From positions 62,001-126,000 of the forward strand of contig NZ_AXAS01000014.1 in NCBI RefSeq assembly GCF_000472925.1: a stretch of DNA of 64,000 nt, written 5' to 3'. The DNA comes from Bradyrhizobium sp. Ec3.3 (GTDB taxonomy: Bacteria > Pseudomonadota > Alphaproteobacteria > Rhizobiales > Xanthobacteraceae). How positions within the stretch are numbered: position 1 is the first letter of the stretch; each line of letters starts with the position of its first letter. Below the pieces are notes generated by a model. That model ran no database searches. It was not told the DNA's origin and was given only the letters and a program-made list of their open reading frames with translations. Positions 27,039-35,729 of this stretch are shown one piece after another. The translations under genes and the position numbers were made by a program.

Positions 27039-27830
27039 TCAGTTGGCGAACGTGAACGCTTCCGTCTCGATCTCAATAAAGGCGCGACCGAGCGCGCCGA
27101 CCGCACGATAGAAGGTGGCGTTCTCAGCGCTCTCGATGTCGGCGAACAGCCGCTCCATCCAGGGCGCGATGTGTTTCTCGAAGAAGGCGCGCTGCACGTC
27201 GGACGATGCGGCAAAGCGTCTTGAAGCAAAGCCGGCCATGATCTCGCACAGGATCGAGGCGTGGTCTTCCGGCTCCGAATTGCCCGCGACGCGCGCGATC
27301 CCGAGCGCTGCGAGATCGGAGCGCAGGCGTGAGAGCGGCCGCTCGTTGAGAAAGCCGGTCAGGTAGTAGGAGGCATATGGCAAAAGTTCGCCGCGGCCGA
27401 GACCGACGAACAGGTCGAAATATTCGCGTTCGACCTTCGCTGCGACAGCACCGACAGCGGCTTCTGCCAGCGCAGCATGCGCCCGCCCGAGCGGCGTAGC
27501 GTCGCCGGTCAATGCCGCCAATTGATCAAGCAGCTTTTTTGACGGCGCTGCCGATAGAAGCGAAGCCAGCAGCAGATATTCCTGCGCACGCGCCGCGTCG
27601 ACGGGATCAATCGGGTCTTCGGACACAGGCGGCTCGCTGTAAAGATCGGGCCGCAATTCGTTGCGCGATACGCCGGTTGCAGCTTCGACAGCCATCACCC
27701 GTTGTGCGGGCACCTTGTTCCAGTTTGAAACGGAGGGCTGGCTAATGCCGATTTTGCGCGCAAGCTGGGCAACGCCGCCGGCGGCGTCAATGGCGCGATC
27801 GAGGCCATCATCACGCACGTGGACCTCCAT
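27039..27830 (-). CDS. TorD-family chaperone with N-terminal Cro/YdaS-like HTH
   Basis: From the ATG at 27830 (MEVHVRDDGLDRAIDAAGGV) the product is 263 residues. Residues 5-60 form a helix-turn-helix (AQLARKIGISQPSVSNWNKV, then ATGVSRNELRPDL) like YdaS/Cro repressors. From about residue 80 to the end is an all-helical TorD/DmsD fold with EYFDLFVGLGRGELLPYASY. TorD proteins bind Tat signals of molybdoenzymes and help insert the cofactor. The HTH could couple chaperone load to transcription. Both domains are in one clean frame. Confidence 0.85.
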   Translation of the reverse strand: MEVHVRDDGLDRAIDAAGGVAQLARKIGISQPSVSNWNKVPAQRVMAVEAATGVSRNELRPDLYSEPPVSEDPIDPVDAARAQEYLLLASLLSAAPSKKLLDQLAALTGDATPLGRAHAALAEAAVGAVAAKVEREYFDLFVGLGRGELLPYASYYLTGFLNERPLSRLRSDLAALGIARVAGNSEPEDHASILCEIMAGFASRRFAASSDVQRAFFEKHIAPWMERLFADIESAENATFYRAVGALGRAFIEIETEAFTFAN

Positions 27831-27939
27831 CCAAGTCCCAGGTGCTTGATTTCGCTTTTGTTGCAAAGCGCTGGGCGAATTGTAGTTCCAATGCCGCGGA
27901 GGCTCCATAGCCTGAGGCTATTTTCTTTTGTTGGAGCCA

Positions 27940-28599
27940 CTAGCGCGGCAGCGCGCCGCCATGCGTGCGGCGCGGAATGGGCTCGCGTTCGCTCTCAGTG
28001 CTATCAGCCACCGCCGGTTGCGTTGCAGCAGGAACGGAGGCGATTTCAGTCGTCGCGGATTCCGCGGCGATGACCTCGACCCTTGAAGTTGCGGCCTGGC
28101 GCAATTCTCGCGAAGAATCCGTGGCTTCAACCGAAGTCTCAAGCTGAGCCTCGGCCGACTTGCAAAAGCCTCCGACGATCCGGTCAACCAGCGCAGCTAG
28201 CTCTCCCTCAGAACAATCCAGCGGGCCAAAACCCGGCATCGCTGAGGGATCGTTGAAGTCCCAGGCGTTCTCCGCGAGCCCGACGAAGTCGCGAATGGCT
28301 GGATCGGCGCTCCAGGCGCGACGAAGCGCCGCACGGGTCAGCTCCTGCGGAATCCCTTTGCGCAGGAAAGCCTTGATGTCTGTCGCGGACGTGATCGAGT
28401 CGATCGAAGGCAGGCTCGACAGATCGACTTCCGCCTCGTCGTCCTTGACCACGGGCTTTGGTGCAGAATGCACGTCGTCGTGCATTGCCGCGGCAGGCGG
28501 CGTGGCGTTCGCCTTTGCCTCCTGCTTGCGACGGGACCAGCGCGCCAGGAATTTATCCTCACCCAGCTTGTCCTCACTCACTCGACTTGCCTCGCTCAT
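27940..28599 (-). CDS. DUF3306 protein
   Basis: The 219-residue protein begins with a variable region and has the family signature FLARWSRRKQEAKA near residue 18. It continues with LSSLPSIDSITSATDIKAFL and ALRRAWSADPAIRDFVGLAE. DUF3306 genes co-occur with formate dehydrogenase loci; the biochemical role is not known. The Ser/Thr/Glu-rich C-terminus is probably disordered. Its ATG overlaps the DUF3305 stop. Confidence 0.85.
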   Translation of the reverse strand: MSEASRVSEDKLGEDKFLARWSRRKQEAKANATPPAAAMHDDVHSAPKPVVKDDEAEVDLSSLPSIDSITSATDIKAFLRKGIPQELTRAALRRAWSADPAIRDFVGLAENAWDFNDPSAMPGFGPLDCSEGELAALVDRIVGGFCKSAEAQLETSVEATDSSRELRQAATSRVEVIAAESATTEIASVPAATQPAVADSTESEREPIPRRTHGGALPR

Positions 28600-29111
28600 T
28601 CCTGGCCGCCTTCATGCCGGCGGCTGGCCAGCGCCTCCGGATCCGCCTGACGCCGCTTGCGCTTGAAGAACTCACGTTCGACGTGGTGCTCGGCAACAAA
28701 ACTTTCAATCGCCACGCGCAGCACCTCCGGCATCGGCACCGCCTCGACGAGGTTGGCACCGGCCTCGGTGAACGCCTCGCCCTCCGCAGGATCGGCGGTG
28801 GCGGCCGCCACCGAATAGGGCCAGGCGCCTAACGCGGGCGACAGCACTGTCCAGATGCTCGGAGTGCCCGAGGCGAGATTGTCGCGATAGCGCGCAGTCT
28901 CGGACGGATAGAGATCGACCGTCGCGCTGCCCGCATAGAACAGGGTTTTGCCGTCCTCTTCGCGGAGCATTGTCCAGGGCTTCGTCTCGGGCGCATCCGA
29001 CAGCACGGCGACGCAGCGCCAGACGAAGTCGGCCCATGGCGAGTCCGCCTTGCGCCGTTCCACCACAATGCCGACGGGAAGGCGCAGGAGTGGCAGCGTA
29101 GCGGGGCTCAC
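28596..29111 (-). CDS. DUF3305 protein
   Basis: The 171-residue protein has the DUF3305 pattern: LPVGIVVERRKADSPWADFV followed by WRCVAVL, then ETARYRDNLASGTPSIWTVL. No cofactor motif is visible. It starts at a GTG overlapping the upstream DUF6352 stop, so it is translationally coupled to its neighbours. It is probably a soluble FDH accessory factor. Confidence 0.85.
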   Translation of the reverse strand: MSPATLPLLRLPVGIVVERRKADSPWADFVWRCVAVLSDAPETKPWTMLREEDGKTLFYAGSATVDLYPSETARYRDNLASGTPSIWTVLSPALGAWPYSVAAATADPAEGEAFTEAGANLVEAVPMPEVLRVAIESFVAEHHVEREFFKRKRRQADPEALASRRHEGGQE

Positions 29112-30115
29112 GTCACCATCTCCAGGCGTCTGATCGGCAGCCCCGTGAGCAGATTTTGCGGCTTCATCCGAAGCTTCTGGTCCGGCGTCATCGCCAGGAT
29201 GAGATAGACCGGCTCGCCCTGCACATCCTCTGTGACCGCGCTGCTGTCCGCAAACGTCAGGCGAAACAGTGCGAGCACGCGTCCGGCGCTGGGTTCGTCG
29301 AGCTGCTCGCCATGCCAGAGACGGTCGCCGAGACCCGTGGCGTCAGTGTCGAGCCCGACATACCAGCTGAGCTGTGCATCCTGCAGCTCGCGCAACGGCT
29401 CGATGGCGACGTCGACCGCTAGCAGATGGGAAATCCAGCGCGCCATCGCCTGCGCCAGCGCATGCGGGCCGCGGCCACCCGAGGTGAGATCGAATGCCAT
29501 GTCGAAATGGTCGCTGCGCTGCCAATACGCGTCGGCATTCTCCTCGTTCAGCACGTCAAGCTGGGCGTCGGTTGCAGCCCCCAGCATCGACATCAGCGAG
29601 AGCACTGGTGTCGGACTCTGCCCACCGACCACCTCTTCGTCGCCGAGCAGCAAGGCCTGCTCATGCGGCAGGACTCGCTGCTGACGGAAGAACAGTTCGG
29701 CGGCACGCGGTACGAACGGATCATCGCAGCCGTCCAGCGCGTTGCGCAGGATCACGTGCACGAGCTGATTGACGAACAGCGGCGGCAGATCGCTCGTCCG
29801 CGATCGGATGGTTGCAAGGTAGGCAGCCTCGAGCGTCGGATGCCGCAGCAGCAGATCGCGAAAGGCGAGCACGAACCGCCAGTTTTCGCGTGCGTCCTGA
29901 TCGGCGATCGCAGCGATCTCGTCATTGCCCACCGGCTGGCGCGGACCAGCGAGCAGCTCGCGGTGCAGCCTTCTTTCGACCGGGCATGCATCGTCCGGCG
30001 GCATCAGCTCGGGACGGGCGAAATAGGCCTTGAGGAATTCATCCGTGACGCAGAGCCCGCCGCTCGCGTCGCGATCGAGCAGATGGTGGCCGCACGCGAT
30101 CCAGAAATCCTTCAT
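29108..30115 (-). CDS. DUF6352 protein
   Basis: This 335-residue cytosolic protein begins MKDFWIACGHHLLDRDASGG and has no signal peptide, membrane helix or known catalytic motif. The conserved-looking starts and overlapping neighbours match the FDH accessory protein family labelled DUF6352. It has a large helical middle with QRVLPHEQALLLGDEEVVGG. The 4-base overlaps at both ends indicate a fixed operon role. Confidence 0.8.
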   Translation of the reverse strand: MKDFWIACGHHLLDRDASGGLCVTDEFLKAYFARPELMPPDDACPVERRLHRELLAGPRQPVGNDEIAAIADQDARENWRFVLAFRDLLLRHPTLEAAYLATIRSRTSDLPPLFVNQLVHVILRNALDGCDDPFVPRAAELFFRQQRVLPHEQALLLGDEEVVGGQSPTPVLSLMSMLGAATDAQLDVLNEENADAYWQRSDHFDMAFDLTSGGRGPHALAQAMARWISHLLAVDVAIEPLRELQDAQLSWYVGLDTDATGLGDRLWHGEQLDEPSAGRVLALFRLTFADSSAVTEDVQGEPVYLILAMTPDQKLRMKPQNLLTGLPIRRLEMVT

Positions 30116-30663
30116 CGGTGCCGCGGCTCCTGGCCCAGATCAGCAAGGTGAAGATCGCTGCCTGGCTCGAGGTCGTCCTCCACCTCCATGAATGAGAATG
30201 CCTTGCCATGCCCCTGCCCTTCGCGCAGTTGCAGCCTGCGGAAGGCCTCGCGGACTTCGCCATCGCTCACCGAGCGGTGGACGGCAATGAGCGAGCTGAT
30301 CGGATAGGCGCAGAGCGATTGCGCGAACGCGACTTCCTCCTCCGCAGCAGCTCTCGCAGTTGCAATGTCCGGCGCCCCGAAGCGTTCGACGAGTTGCCCG
30401 GCAAGCAGTTCGATCAACGCCCGGCAATCGTCCTGCGTCGCCGGGACGATCTGCACCAACGTCGACCATCCCCAGGATTGCACGCCGAGGAAGCCGCTGC
30501 GGAAGGCCGCGCGCGCCTTGCCGGCGAGCTTCGCCGGATCCTGGTCGAAGAAGCGGAAGGCGCCGGAGACGGCCCATTCGCCTGCTTCGGCCGCAACATC
30601 GAACACGAAGGTGTCGGAGGGATCGAGCGCGATGGTGCGCAAGAGTTTCACGGCCTTTGTCAC
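30112..30663 (-). CDS. DUF6505 protein
   Basis: The 183-residue protein starts MTKAVKLLRTIALDPSDTFV and includes SGAFRFFDQDPAKLAGKARA and LGVQSWGWSTLVQI. This composition matches the family labelled DUF6505, again known from FDH loci. No catalytic motif is evident. Its start overlaps the ligase-like gene stop and its stop overlaps the DUF6352 start. Confidence 0.8.
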   Translation of the reverse strand: MTKAVKLLRTIALDPSDTFVFDVAAEAGEWAVSGAFRFFDQDPAKLAGKARAAFRSGFLGVQSWGWSTLVQIVPATQDDCRALIELLAGQLVERFGAPDIATARAAAEEEVAFAQSLCAYPISSLIAVHRSVSDGEVREAFRRLQLREGQGHGKAFSFMEVEDDLEPGSDLHLADLGQEPRHR

Positions 30664-31415
30664 GGCCTTGGCCCTCCGAGTTTCGGATCGAGCCAGGATG
30701 GCGCGGCGAGCGCGCTGACGAGTTCCCTCCGTTCAATCGTGTCAGTGCCGATGCGGCGTGTGAGGAGATCGCCGCGATCATCAGTCCGCAGGACGGTAGG
30801 CCGCTCGCGGCGCACTCGGCTGAGGTAGTCGCGCACGACACTGTCAAAGCCATCGACCTGCCAGCCGTCGATCGCCCGCATCAAGTGCCGCGCGAAGCTT
30901 TCCGTCACCTGCACGGCGCCCGCCTCGCCAAACCCCTCCTCGTCGAGCGCAGACGCCAGCGGGCGAACACCAACCCCCGGGTCGGTCATGGCGACCGTCC
31001 GGATCATGGCGCCAAACACGAGCCAGGCCGGCGGCTCGTCCTCGCGCGCGGACGACGGCCATCCCAACCGCGCACCACCGACCAAGCCGCCGTCAATGCG
31101 GATCGCGTCCGGCCAGTCGATCGCAATCGTCTTGTTCGGCGGTGCATAGGCGCGAAGCGCGTCCGTGAGCGCGACCATGCCGGCGTAGAAGGCGCGTCGC
31201 GCGGTGCTCAAGGGTTCGCCTGGCTCGAGCACCACGGCGAATTCGGCGAGATCGAACCGTCCGACATAGACCAGCGTGCCAGCGCCGCTCTTGGGTGCAA
31301 TGCGGCAAGCGTGGGCAAAGGCGTCTCCGCTCTCGCGCAACCGGACGAGGGCGAATGGCGGCGGCAGATGAATCGGTTCCGCCAGGGAAACGTGGGTGGT
31401 AGGGGTCGACGGCAA
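30660..31415 (-). CDS. biotin/lipoate-protein ligase-like protein
   Basis: The 251-residue protein has a fold resembling the BPL/LplA catalytic domain: IDWPDAIRIDGGLVGGARLG corresponds to the substrate-binding strand pair (the WPNDI-like motif), and VFGAMIRTV to the following strand. The usual catalytic lysine context is not obvious, so activity is doubtful. It is the first gene of the accessory part of the operon and is divergent, 32 bases away, from the ferredoxin gene. Confidence 0.78.
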   Translation of the reverse strand: MPSTPTTHVSLAEPIHLPPPFALVRLRESGDAFAHACRIAPKSGAGTLVYVGRFDLAEFAVVLEPGEPLSTARRAFYAGMVALTDALRAYAPPNKTIAIDWPDAIRIDGGLVGGARLGWPSSAREDEPPAWLVFGAMIRTVAMTDPGVGVRPLASALDEEGFGEAGAVQVTESFARHLMRAIDGWQVDGFDSVVRDYLSRVRRERPTVLRTDDRGDLLTRRIGTDTIERRELVSALAAPSWLDPKLGGPRP

Positions 31416-31447
31416 GGCCGTCCTCCACTTTCCTTTTCTTCCCGATA

Positions 31448-33535
31448 GTGGAAATCTATACGAGGCAAGGGATCGGCGCGAGTCCGCTCCCTTGCCGCAC
31501 TGACGGAGGGATTCACCTGGAGCAGCCAGCGAAGACCGTCCTCATCTGCTCGTGCGAAGACACGATGCGCCTCGACACGGCTGCGATCCGGCGTGGCTGC
31601 CCCAGCTGTGAGATCAGAAGCTTTCGTCATCTCTGCGGCACGGAGCTCGATCATTTCCGCAACGCCGCAACGGCCGAGGGTTCCCTGACGGTTGCCTGCA
31701 CGCAGCAGGCGGCGCAGTTCACCGATGAGGCCGGCGAACGCCCTGACGGGATCACTTTCGTCAACATCCGCGAGACGGCGGGCTGGTCGCGCGACGGTGC
31801 GAACGCGGGTGCGAAGATGGCCGCGCTGCTTGCGGCGGCTGCGATTCCGAGACCGGACTATCCGCTCGTCACGCTGTCGAGCGACGGCATCATCCTGATC
31901 TACGGACGCGACGAGGCCGCAATCGAGGCCGGACGGCTGCTCGCGGACCATCTCGATGTCACGGTCATGCTCAAGGGGCCAACAGATATCGCCCCGCCTG
32001 CGGCGACGGACTTCCCGATCGTGAAGGGAACAATCCGCAACGCCAGGGGACATTTTGGCGCCTTCGAGCTCACGATCGACGACTACGCGCGGCCCCGACC
32101 GTCTTCGCGCGACCGCTTCGTGTTCGAAGCCGCGCGCAACGGGGCGACTTCGCGCTGCAATCTCGTGCTCGACCTCTCCGGCGAGATGCCGCTGTTTCCC
32201 GCGCACGATCTGCGCGACGGCTACCTGCGCGCTGATCCCAAGGACCCCGCCGCTGTGCTGCGCGCGGTACTTGCTGCGCGCGATCTCATCGGCAGTTTTG
32301 ACAAACCCAGATATGTCGACTTCACGCCTGCCCTTTGCGCGCATTCGCGCTCGAAGCTGATCGGTTGCCATCGCTGCCTTGATCTGTGCCCGACCGGCGC
32401 GATCACGCCCGCCGGCGATCATGTCGCTGTCAACGCGGAAGTCTGTGCAGGCTGCGGGCAATGCGCTGCAGCCTGTCCGACGGGAGCTGCGTCCTACGCG
32501 CTGCCGCCCGCGGACACCCAGTTGCAGATCATGCGTGCCATGCTGCTCGCCTATCACGAGGCCGGCGGCGCGCAGCCGGTGCTGCTGCTGCATGACAGCC
32601 CACACGGCACGCCGCTGATCGACGCGCTCGCCCGTCACGGCGACGGGCTGCCGGCCAACGTGCTTCCCCTCGCCGTCAACGAGCTGACGCAGGTCGGGCT
32701 GGAAGCGGTCATCGGCGCGTTCGCCTACGGCGCGTCTGCCGTGCGCTTTCTGCTGCGCGCAAAACCGCGGCACGAGGTGACAGGGCTGTTGCAGACGATC
32801 GCCATGGCCGAGGCGATTCTGGCCGGGCTCGGATTCGACGGGCAGCGCGCGGCCACCATCGAAACCGACGATCCTGACGTGCTCGGTGCGCAATTGAGCG
32901 CGATCGACATGCTTCCGGCGGTCGGGACGCCCGCAACCTTCAAGACTGTCGGAAAGCGGCGCGATCTCCTGCGATTTGGCCTCAGCGAATTGCACCGCCT
33001 GGCACCAAAGCCGATCGATGTGATCGCTTTGCCGCAAGGCGCACCGATTGGCGCGATCAGCGTCAATACGGATGGTTGCACGCTGTGCCTGTCCTGTGTT
33101 TCGGCCTGCCCGACCGGCGCGCTTCGCGACGATCCCGAGCGTCCTGTGCTCAAGTTCGTCGAAGACGCCTGCGTGCAATGCGGCCTGTGCCAGAGCACCT
33201 GCCCTGAAAAGGTCATCACGCTCAAGCCGCAGATCGATTTCCGCGCGGCGCGCGCGTCTGCGGTCGTGATCAAGGAAGAAGAGCCCGCGCTGTGCGTTCG
33301 CTGCGGCACCCCGTTCGGCGTGAAGAGCACGATCGAGCGGATCGCAGCAAAGCTCGAGGGCCGGCACTGGATGTATCCCGCCGGCGACAAGAGGCTCGAG
33401 GCCTTGCGGATGTGTGCCGACTGCCGCGTCATCGTGATGAGTGAACGGCAGTTCGATCCGTTCCAGGACGTACCGGAACGCGCGCCGCCACGGACGACTG
33501 ATGATTACCTGCGTCAACGCGAGAACAAGGATTAG
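31448..33535 (+). CDS. multi-cluster 4Fe-4S ferredoxin-type protein
   Basis: The annotated start is a GTG at 31448; the first family-like residues (VLICSCEDTMRLD) come about 30 codons later, so the true start could be downstream. The 695-residue product has four ferredoxin cysteine groups: CHRCLDLCPTG, CAGCGQCAAACPTG, CTLCLSCVSACPTG and CVQCGLCQSTCPEK. It also has an N-terminal CxC and a C-terminal CVRCGTPFG ... CADC zinc/FeS-like pair. It may deliver electrons between FDH and other carriers. It is divergent from the FDH accessory operon. Confidence 0.88.
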   Translation: MEIYTRQGIGASPLPCRTDGGIHLEQPAKTVLICSCEDTMRLDTAAIRRGCPSCEIRSFRHLCGTELDHFRNAATAEGSLTVACTQQAAQFTDEAGERPDGITFVNIRETAGWSRDGANAGAKMAALLAAAAIPRPDYPLVTLSSDGIILIYGRDEAAIEAGRLLADHLDVTVMLKGPTDIAPPAATDFPIVKGTIRNARGHFGAFELTIDDYARPRPSSRDRFVFEAARNGATSRCNLVLDLSGEMPLFPAHDLRDGYLRADPKDPAAVLRAVLAARDLIGSFDKPRYVDFTPALCAHSRSKLIGCHRCLDLCPTGAITPAGDHVAVNAEVCAGCGQCAAACPTGAASYALPPADTQLQIMRAMLLAYHEAGGAQPVLLLHDSPHGTPLIDALARHGDGLPANVLPLAVNELTQVGLEAVIGAFAYGASAVRFLLRAKPRHEVTGLLQTIAMAEAILAGLGFDGQRAATIETDDPDVLGAQLSAIDMLPAVGTPATFKTVGKRRDLLRFGLSELHRLAPKPIDVIALPQGAPIGAISVNTDGCTLCLSCVSACPTGALRDDPERPVLKFVEDACVQCGLCQSTCPEKVITLKPQIDFRAARASAVVIKEEEPALCVRCGTPFGVKSTIERIAAKLEGRHWMYPAGDKRLEALRMCADCRVIVMSERQFDPFQDVPERAPPRTTDDYLRQRENKD

Positions 33536-33546
33536 CCGCATGTCTC

Positions 33547-33663
33547 GTGAATCAGTGTGTGGTGGCGGCTCTGAAGGAACATCCAAGCATCGACGTCGCT
33601 CGCATGCTGAGGGAGCGCCCGGAGCTAACGAATATTCCCGTGGAGCAATGGCCGGGGTATTAG
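33547..33663 (+). CDS. 38-residue small protein or gene remnant
   Basis: A frame from the GTG at 33547 encodes QCVVAALKEHPSIDVARMLR, then ERPELTNIPVEQWPGY. It is compact, helical and coding-like and follows the ferredoxin gene by 11 bases. It could be a short co-transcribed gene or a remnant of a larger one. Confidence 0.35.
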   Translation: MNQCVVAALKEHPSIDVARMLRERPELTNIPVEQWPGY

Positions 33664-33667
33664 CGCC

Positions 33668-34948
33668 CTACTTCGACGTCGCACGCGCCAGAAAGTCCGC
33701 GAGTGCGCGGCGGTCTTCGGCCGAGCTGATGCGCTGTTCTGGCATCTTCGTGCCGGGCGTATAGGCGTTCGGCCCGATCTCGAACAGTTTTGACACGGTC
33801 TCTGGCGTCCAGACGATGTCCATCCTCTTGAGCGCGTCGGAGAAGCGGTAGCCCGGCAGCGAGGCGATCTTCCGGCCGTAGAGTCCGGCAAGCGTCGGGC
33901 CGGCGCGCTGCACCTCCGTCTCCGACAGCGTGTGGCAGGCGACGCAGGCCCGGAAGATTTCGGCGCCGTGATCGCCGGCATAGGTGGCGAGCGGGTCGGC
34001 TGGCGTGCCCAAGAGGTTGGAGCCGATAGCATCGCCGGTCAGTGCGTTCCATTGCCTGATCCTGCCATCGGCGCCGCCGGTCAGAAGCGTCGCGCCATCG
34101 GGCAGGAACGCAACCGACCAGACCGGCATGCCGGGCCCGGCGAGCGTGCGCAGCACGCTGCGCGCTTTGCGATCGACGATCGCCACGGTGCCGCCAATCC
34201 GGGCTGCGGCAATCAAGGTACCGTCAAGCGAGATCGCCAGGGCCACGATCGGCGTGGTGCCAGCAGCAACGTCACCGCTTTCCTTGCCATCTGAGGTCAT
34301 CATGCGCAGCCTGCCGTCTGCTGCGCCCGTGACGATTTCGCCGTCCGGTGCGATCGCAACTGCGTTCAATGGCGCCGGCAAGGTCGCAATCTCGGATGTC
34401 CCATCCGCCAAATGCCAGACCCGCGCCGTAAGGTCGTAGCCGACACTCACGAGCGATTGTCCGCCTGGCGTAAAGGTAACGCCGTTGATGTTTTGCGAAT
34501 GCCCCTCCAACACGCGCGACGTGCCATCCGACAGCGTCCAAAGCCGCACGGTATGGTCCCACGAGGCTGATGCGAGCTTCGATGCATCGGGCGAAACGGC
34601 GAGCCCGACAATGGGTCCCGTATGACCTTCGAAAACCCGGTCGGGCTGCGGCCGGCCTGGCGTCCAAATAGCAATCTGGCCGTCCGCACCAGCCGTTGCC
34701 ACTCTTCCCTCTCCAAGGAAGGCAACCGCGTTCACCGCACCCGAATGGAAACGAAGGACCTGCTCGGCGGACTCGGTTGCGAGGGACCATCGGATCGCTG
34801 CAGTGTCGAAGCTACCCGACAAAACGGTCTTGCCATCGGCCGAGACGGCGATCGCCCGGACAGGCCCGCCGTGTCCCGCCAACTGGGCCTGCGCTGGTTG
34901 CAGCGCCGGGAGCAGCGATGCTGTCAGAAGCACGGTCGCGAGACGCAA
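33668..34948 (-). CDS. WD40 beta-propeller fused to cytochrome c
   Basis: The best start is the TTG at 34948, 8 bases after AGGG, giving MRLATVLLTASLLPALQPAQ as signal peptide; the longer frame has no signal. The 426-residue product has seven or so WD40-like repeats (GHGGPVRAIAVSADG, GHTGPIVGLAVSPDA, GHSQNINGVTFTPGG and others), then a class-I cytochrome c with CVACHT heme attachment and a likely Met ligand in GTKMPEQR. It is exported, so a periplasmic redox partner is likely. It is convergent with the ferredoxin gene. Confidence 0.85.
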   Translation of the reverse strand: MRLATVLLTASLLPALQPAQAQLAGHGGPVRAIAVSADGKTVLSGSFDTAAIRWSLATESAEQVLRFHSGAVNAVAFLGEGRVATAGADGQIAIWTPGRPQPDRVFEGHTGPIVGLAVSPDASKLASASWDHTVRLWTLSDGTSRVLEGHSQNINGVTFTPGGQSLVSVGYDLTARVWHLADGTSEIATLPAPLNAVAIAPDGEIVTGAADGRLRMMTSDGKESGDVAAGTTPIVALAISLDGTLIAAARIGGTVAIVDRKARSVLRTLAGPGMPVWSVAFLPDGATLLTGGADGRIRQWNALTGDAIGSNLLGTPADPLATYAGDHGAEIFRACVACHTLSETEVQRAGPTLAGLYGRKIASLPGYRFSDALKRMDIVWTPETVSKLFEIGPNAYTPGTKMPEQRISSAEDRRALADFLARATSK

Positions 34949-35146
34949 GGTCCAATCCCTAGGTCGTCGGAGACGATCACAGCGAAACACCCGGCAGGCT
35001 TGGCTCCCGGAGAAATAACCACCCCTTTTGATCCAGCTCAACGAAGGGAGTTCTTGTCCGGTTCCAGGGTGCGACAAGCGGCGCCTTGAATGGCGAGCTA
35101 CGTGATCGCAGGCTTGCCAAAGGCCCCTCACCGATCGAGGCCGAAC

Positions 35147-35386
35147 ATGCAACTGCACCCGAAAGCATATCGGCAACTCATCTCGCGGTTGTGGCACTTT
35201 CGCGCTTTGCTGCCCCGAAATCGCGATCCCGCCAACCAGGCCGCGTCGCCACTGCTCATCTACATTGTCGCCGTGCTAGTGCTACTATTGGCTGTCCTTG
35301 AGATCGACATCCACCGTGCGGTGCTTCAATCCTTGGGACTGCCCGGGGATCCTGTTGGGATCGACCCGATTTTCATGAGTCCATGA
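35147..35386 (+). CDS. small membrane protein
   Basis: From the ATG at 35147 (MQLHPKAYRQLISRLWHFRA) the 79-residue product has a basic N-terminus and one strong transmembrane helix (SPLLIYIVAVLVLLLAVLEI). The charge pattern places the N-terminus in the cytoplasm. Function unknown. Confidence 0.5.
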   Translation: MQLHPKAYRQLISRLWHFRALLPRNRDPANQAASPLLIYIVAVLVLLLAVLEIDIHRAVLQSLGLPGDPVGIDPIFMSP

Positions 35387-35516
35387 GACAACGCTTGAGA
35401 CATTGCTGCTCTCGCAGGCGGACCCGCCACCTCACTCATTGAGCTTTTCGATGGCATACGAGCTGCCCGACGCCTACTCGAACCCCAGTTGGTTCGAGAC
35501 GATGGCAGCATTCTCA

Positions 35517-35729
35517 CTACCGCTGTGATTCCCTTGGAAACACCAGTGATCGATCTTCGAAATCTTCAACTGGTAGTTTGCTTTGTTGCGGCACCTTTTG
35601 CATCTCTTGCACTGTGGACATCTCTGCTACCGATGTGTGAGTTACCGATGGTGGATGTGCTCGCGGAATGCTCGTTGCGGCCAAGACGAGCGCGAGGGCG
35701 GTCAGGCCTGAGATCATCAGGAGCTTCAT
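35517..35729 (-). CDS. small exported protein
   Basis: The 70-residue product starts at 35729 (MKLLMISGLTALALVLAATS), a clear signal peptide, followed by a short acidic mature part ending VEDFEDRSLVFPRE. GGAGG lies a few bases upstream. A CRP-type palindrome sits about 57 bases before the start. The C-terminal motif recalls a small family common in Bradyrhizobium. Function unknown. Confidence 0.65.
   Translation of the reverse strand: MKLLMISGLTALALVLAATSIPRAHPPSVTHTSVAEMSTVQEMQKVPQQSKLPVEDFEDRSLVFPRESQR

Noticed and set aside
31208..33586. 792-codon minus-strand frame across the ferredoxin gene
   Set aside because: Antisense to a protein with four ferredoxin motifs; the translation is low-complexity Arg/Asp-rich with no domain.
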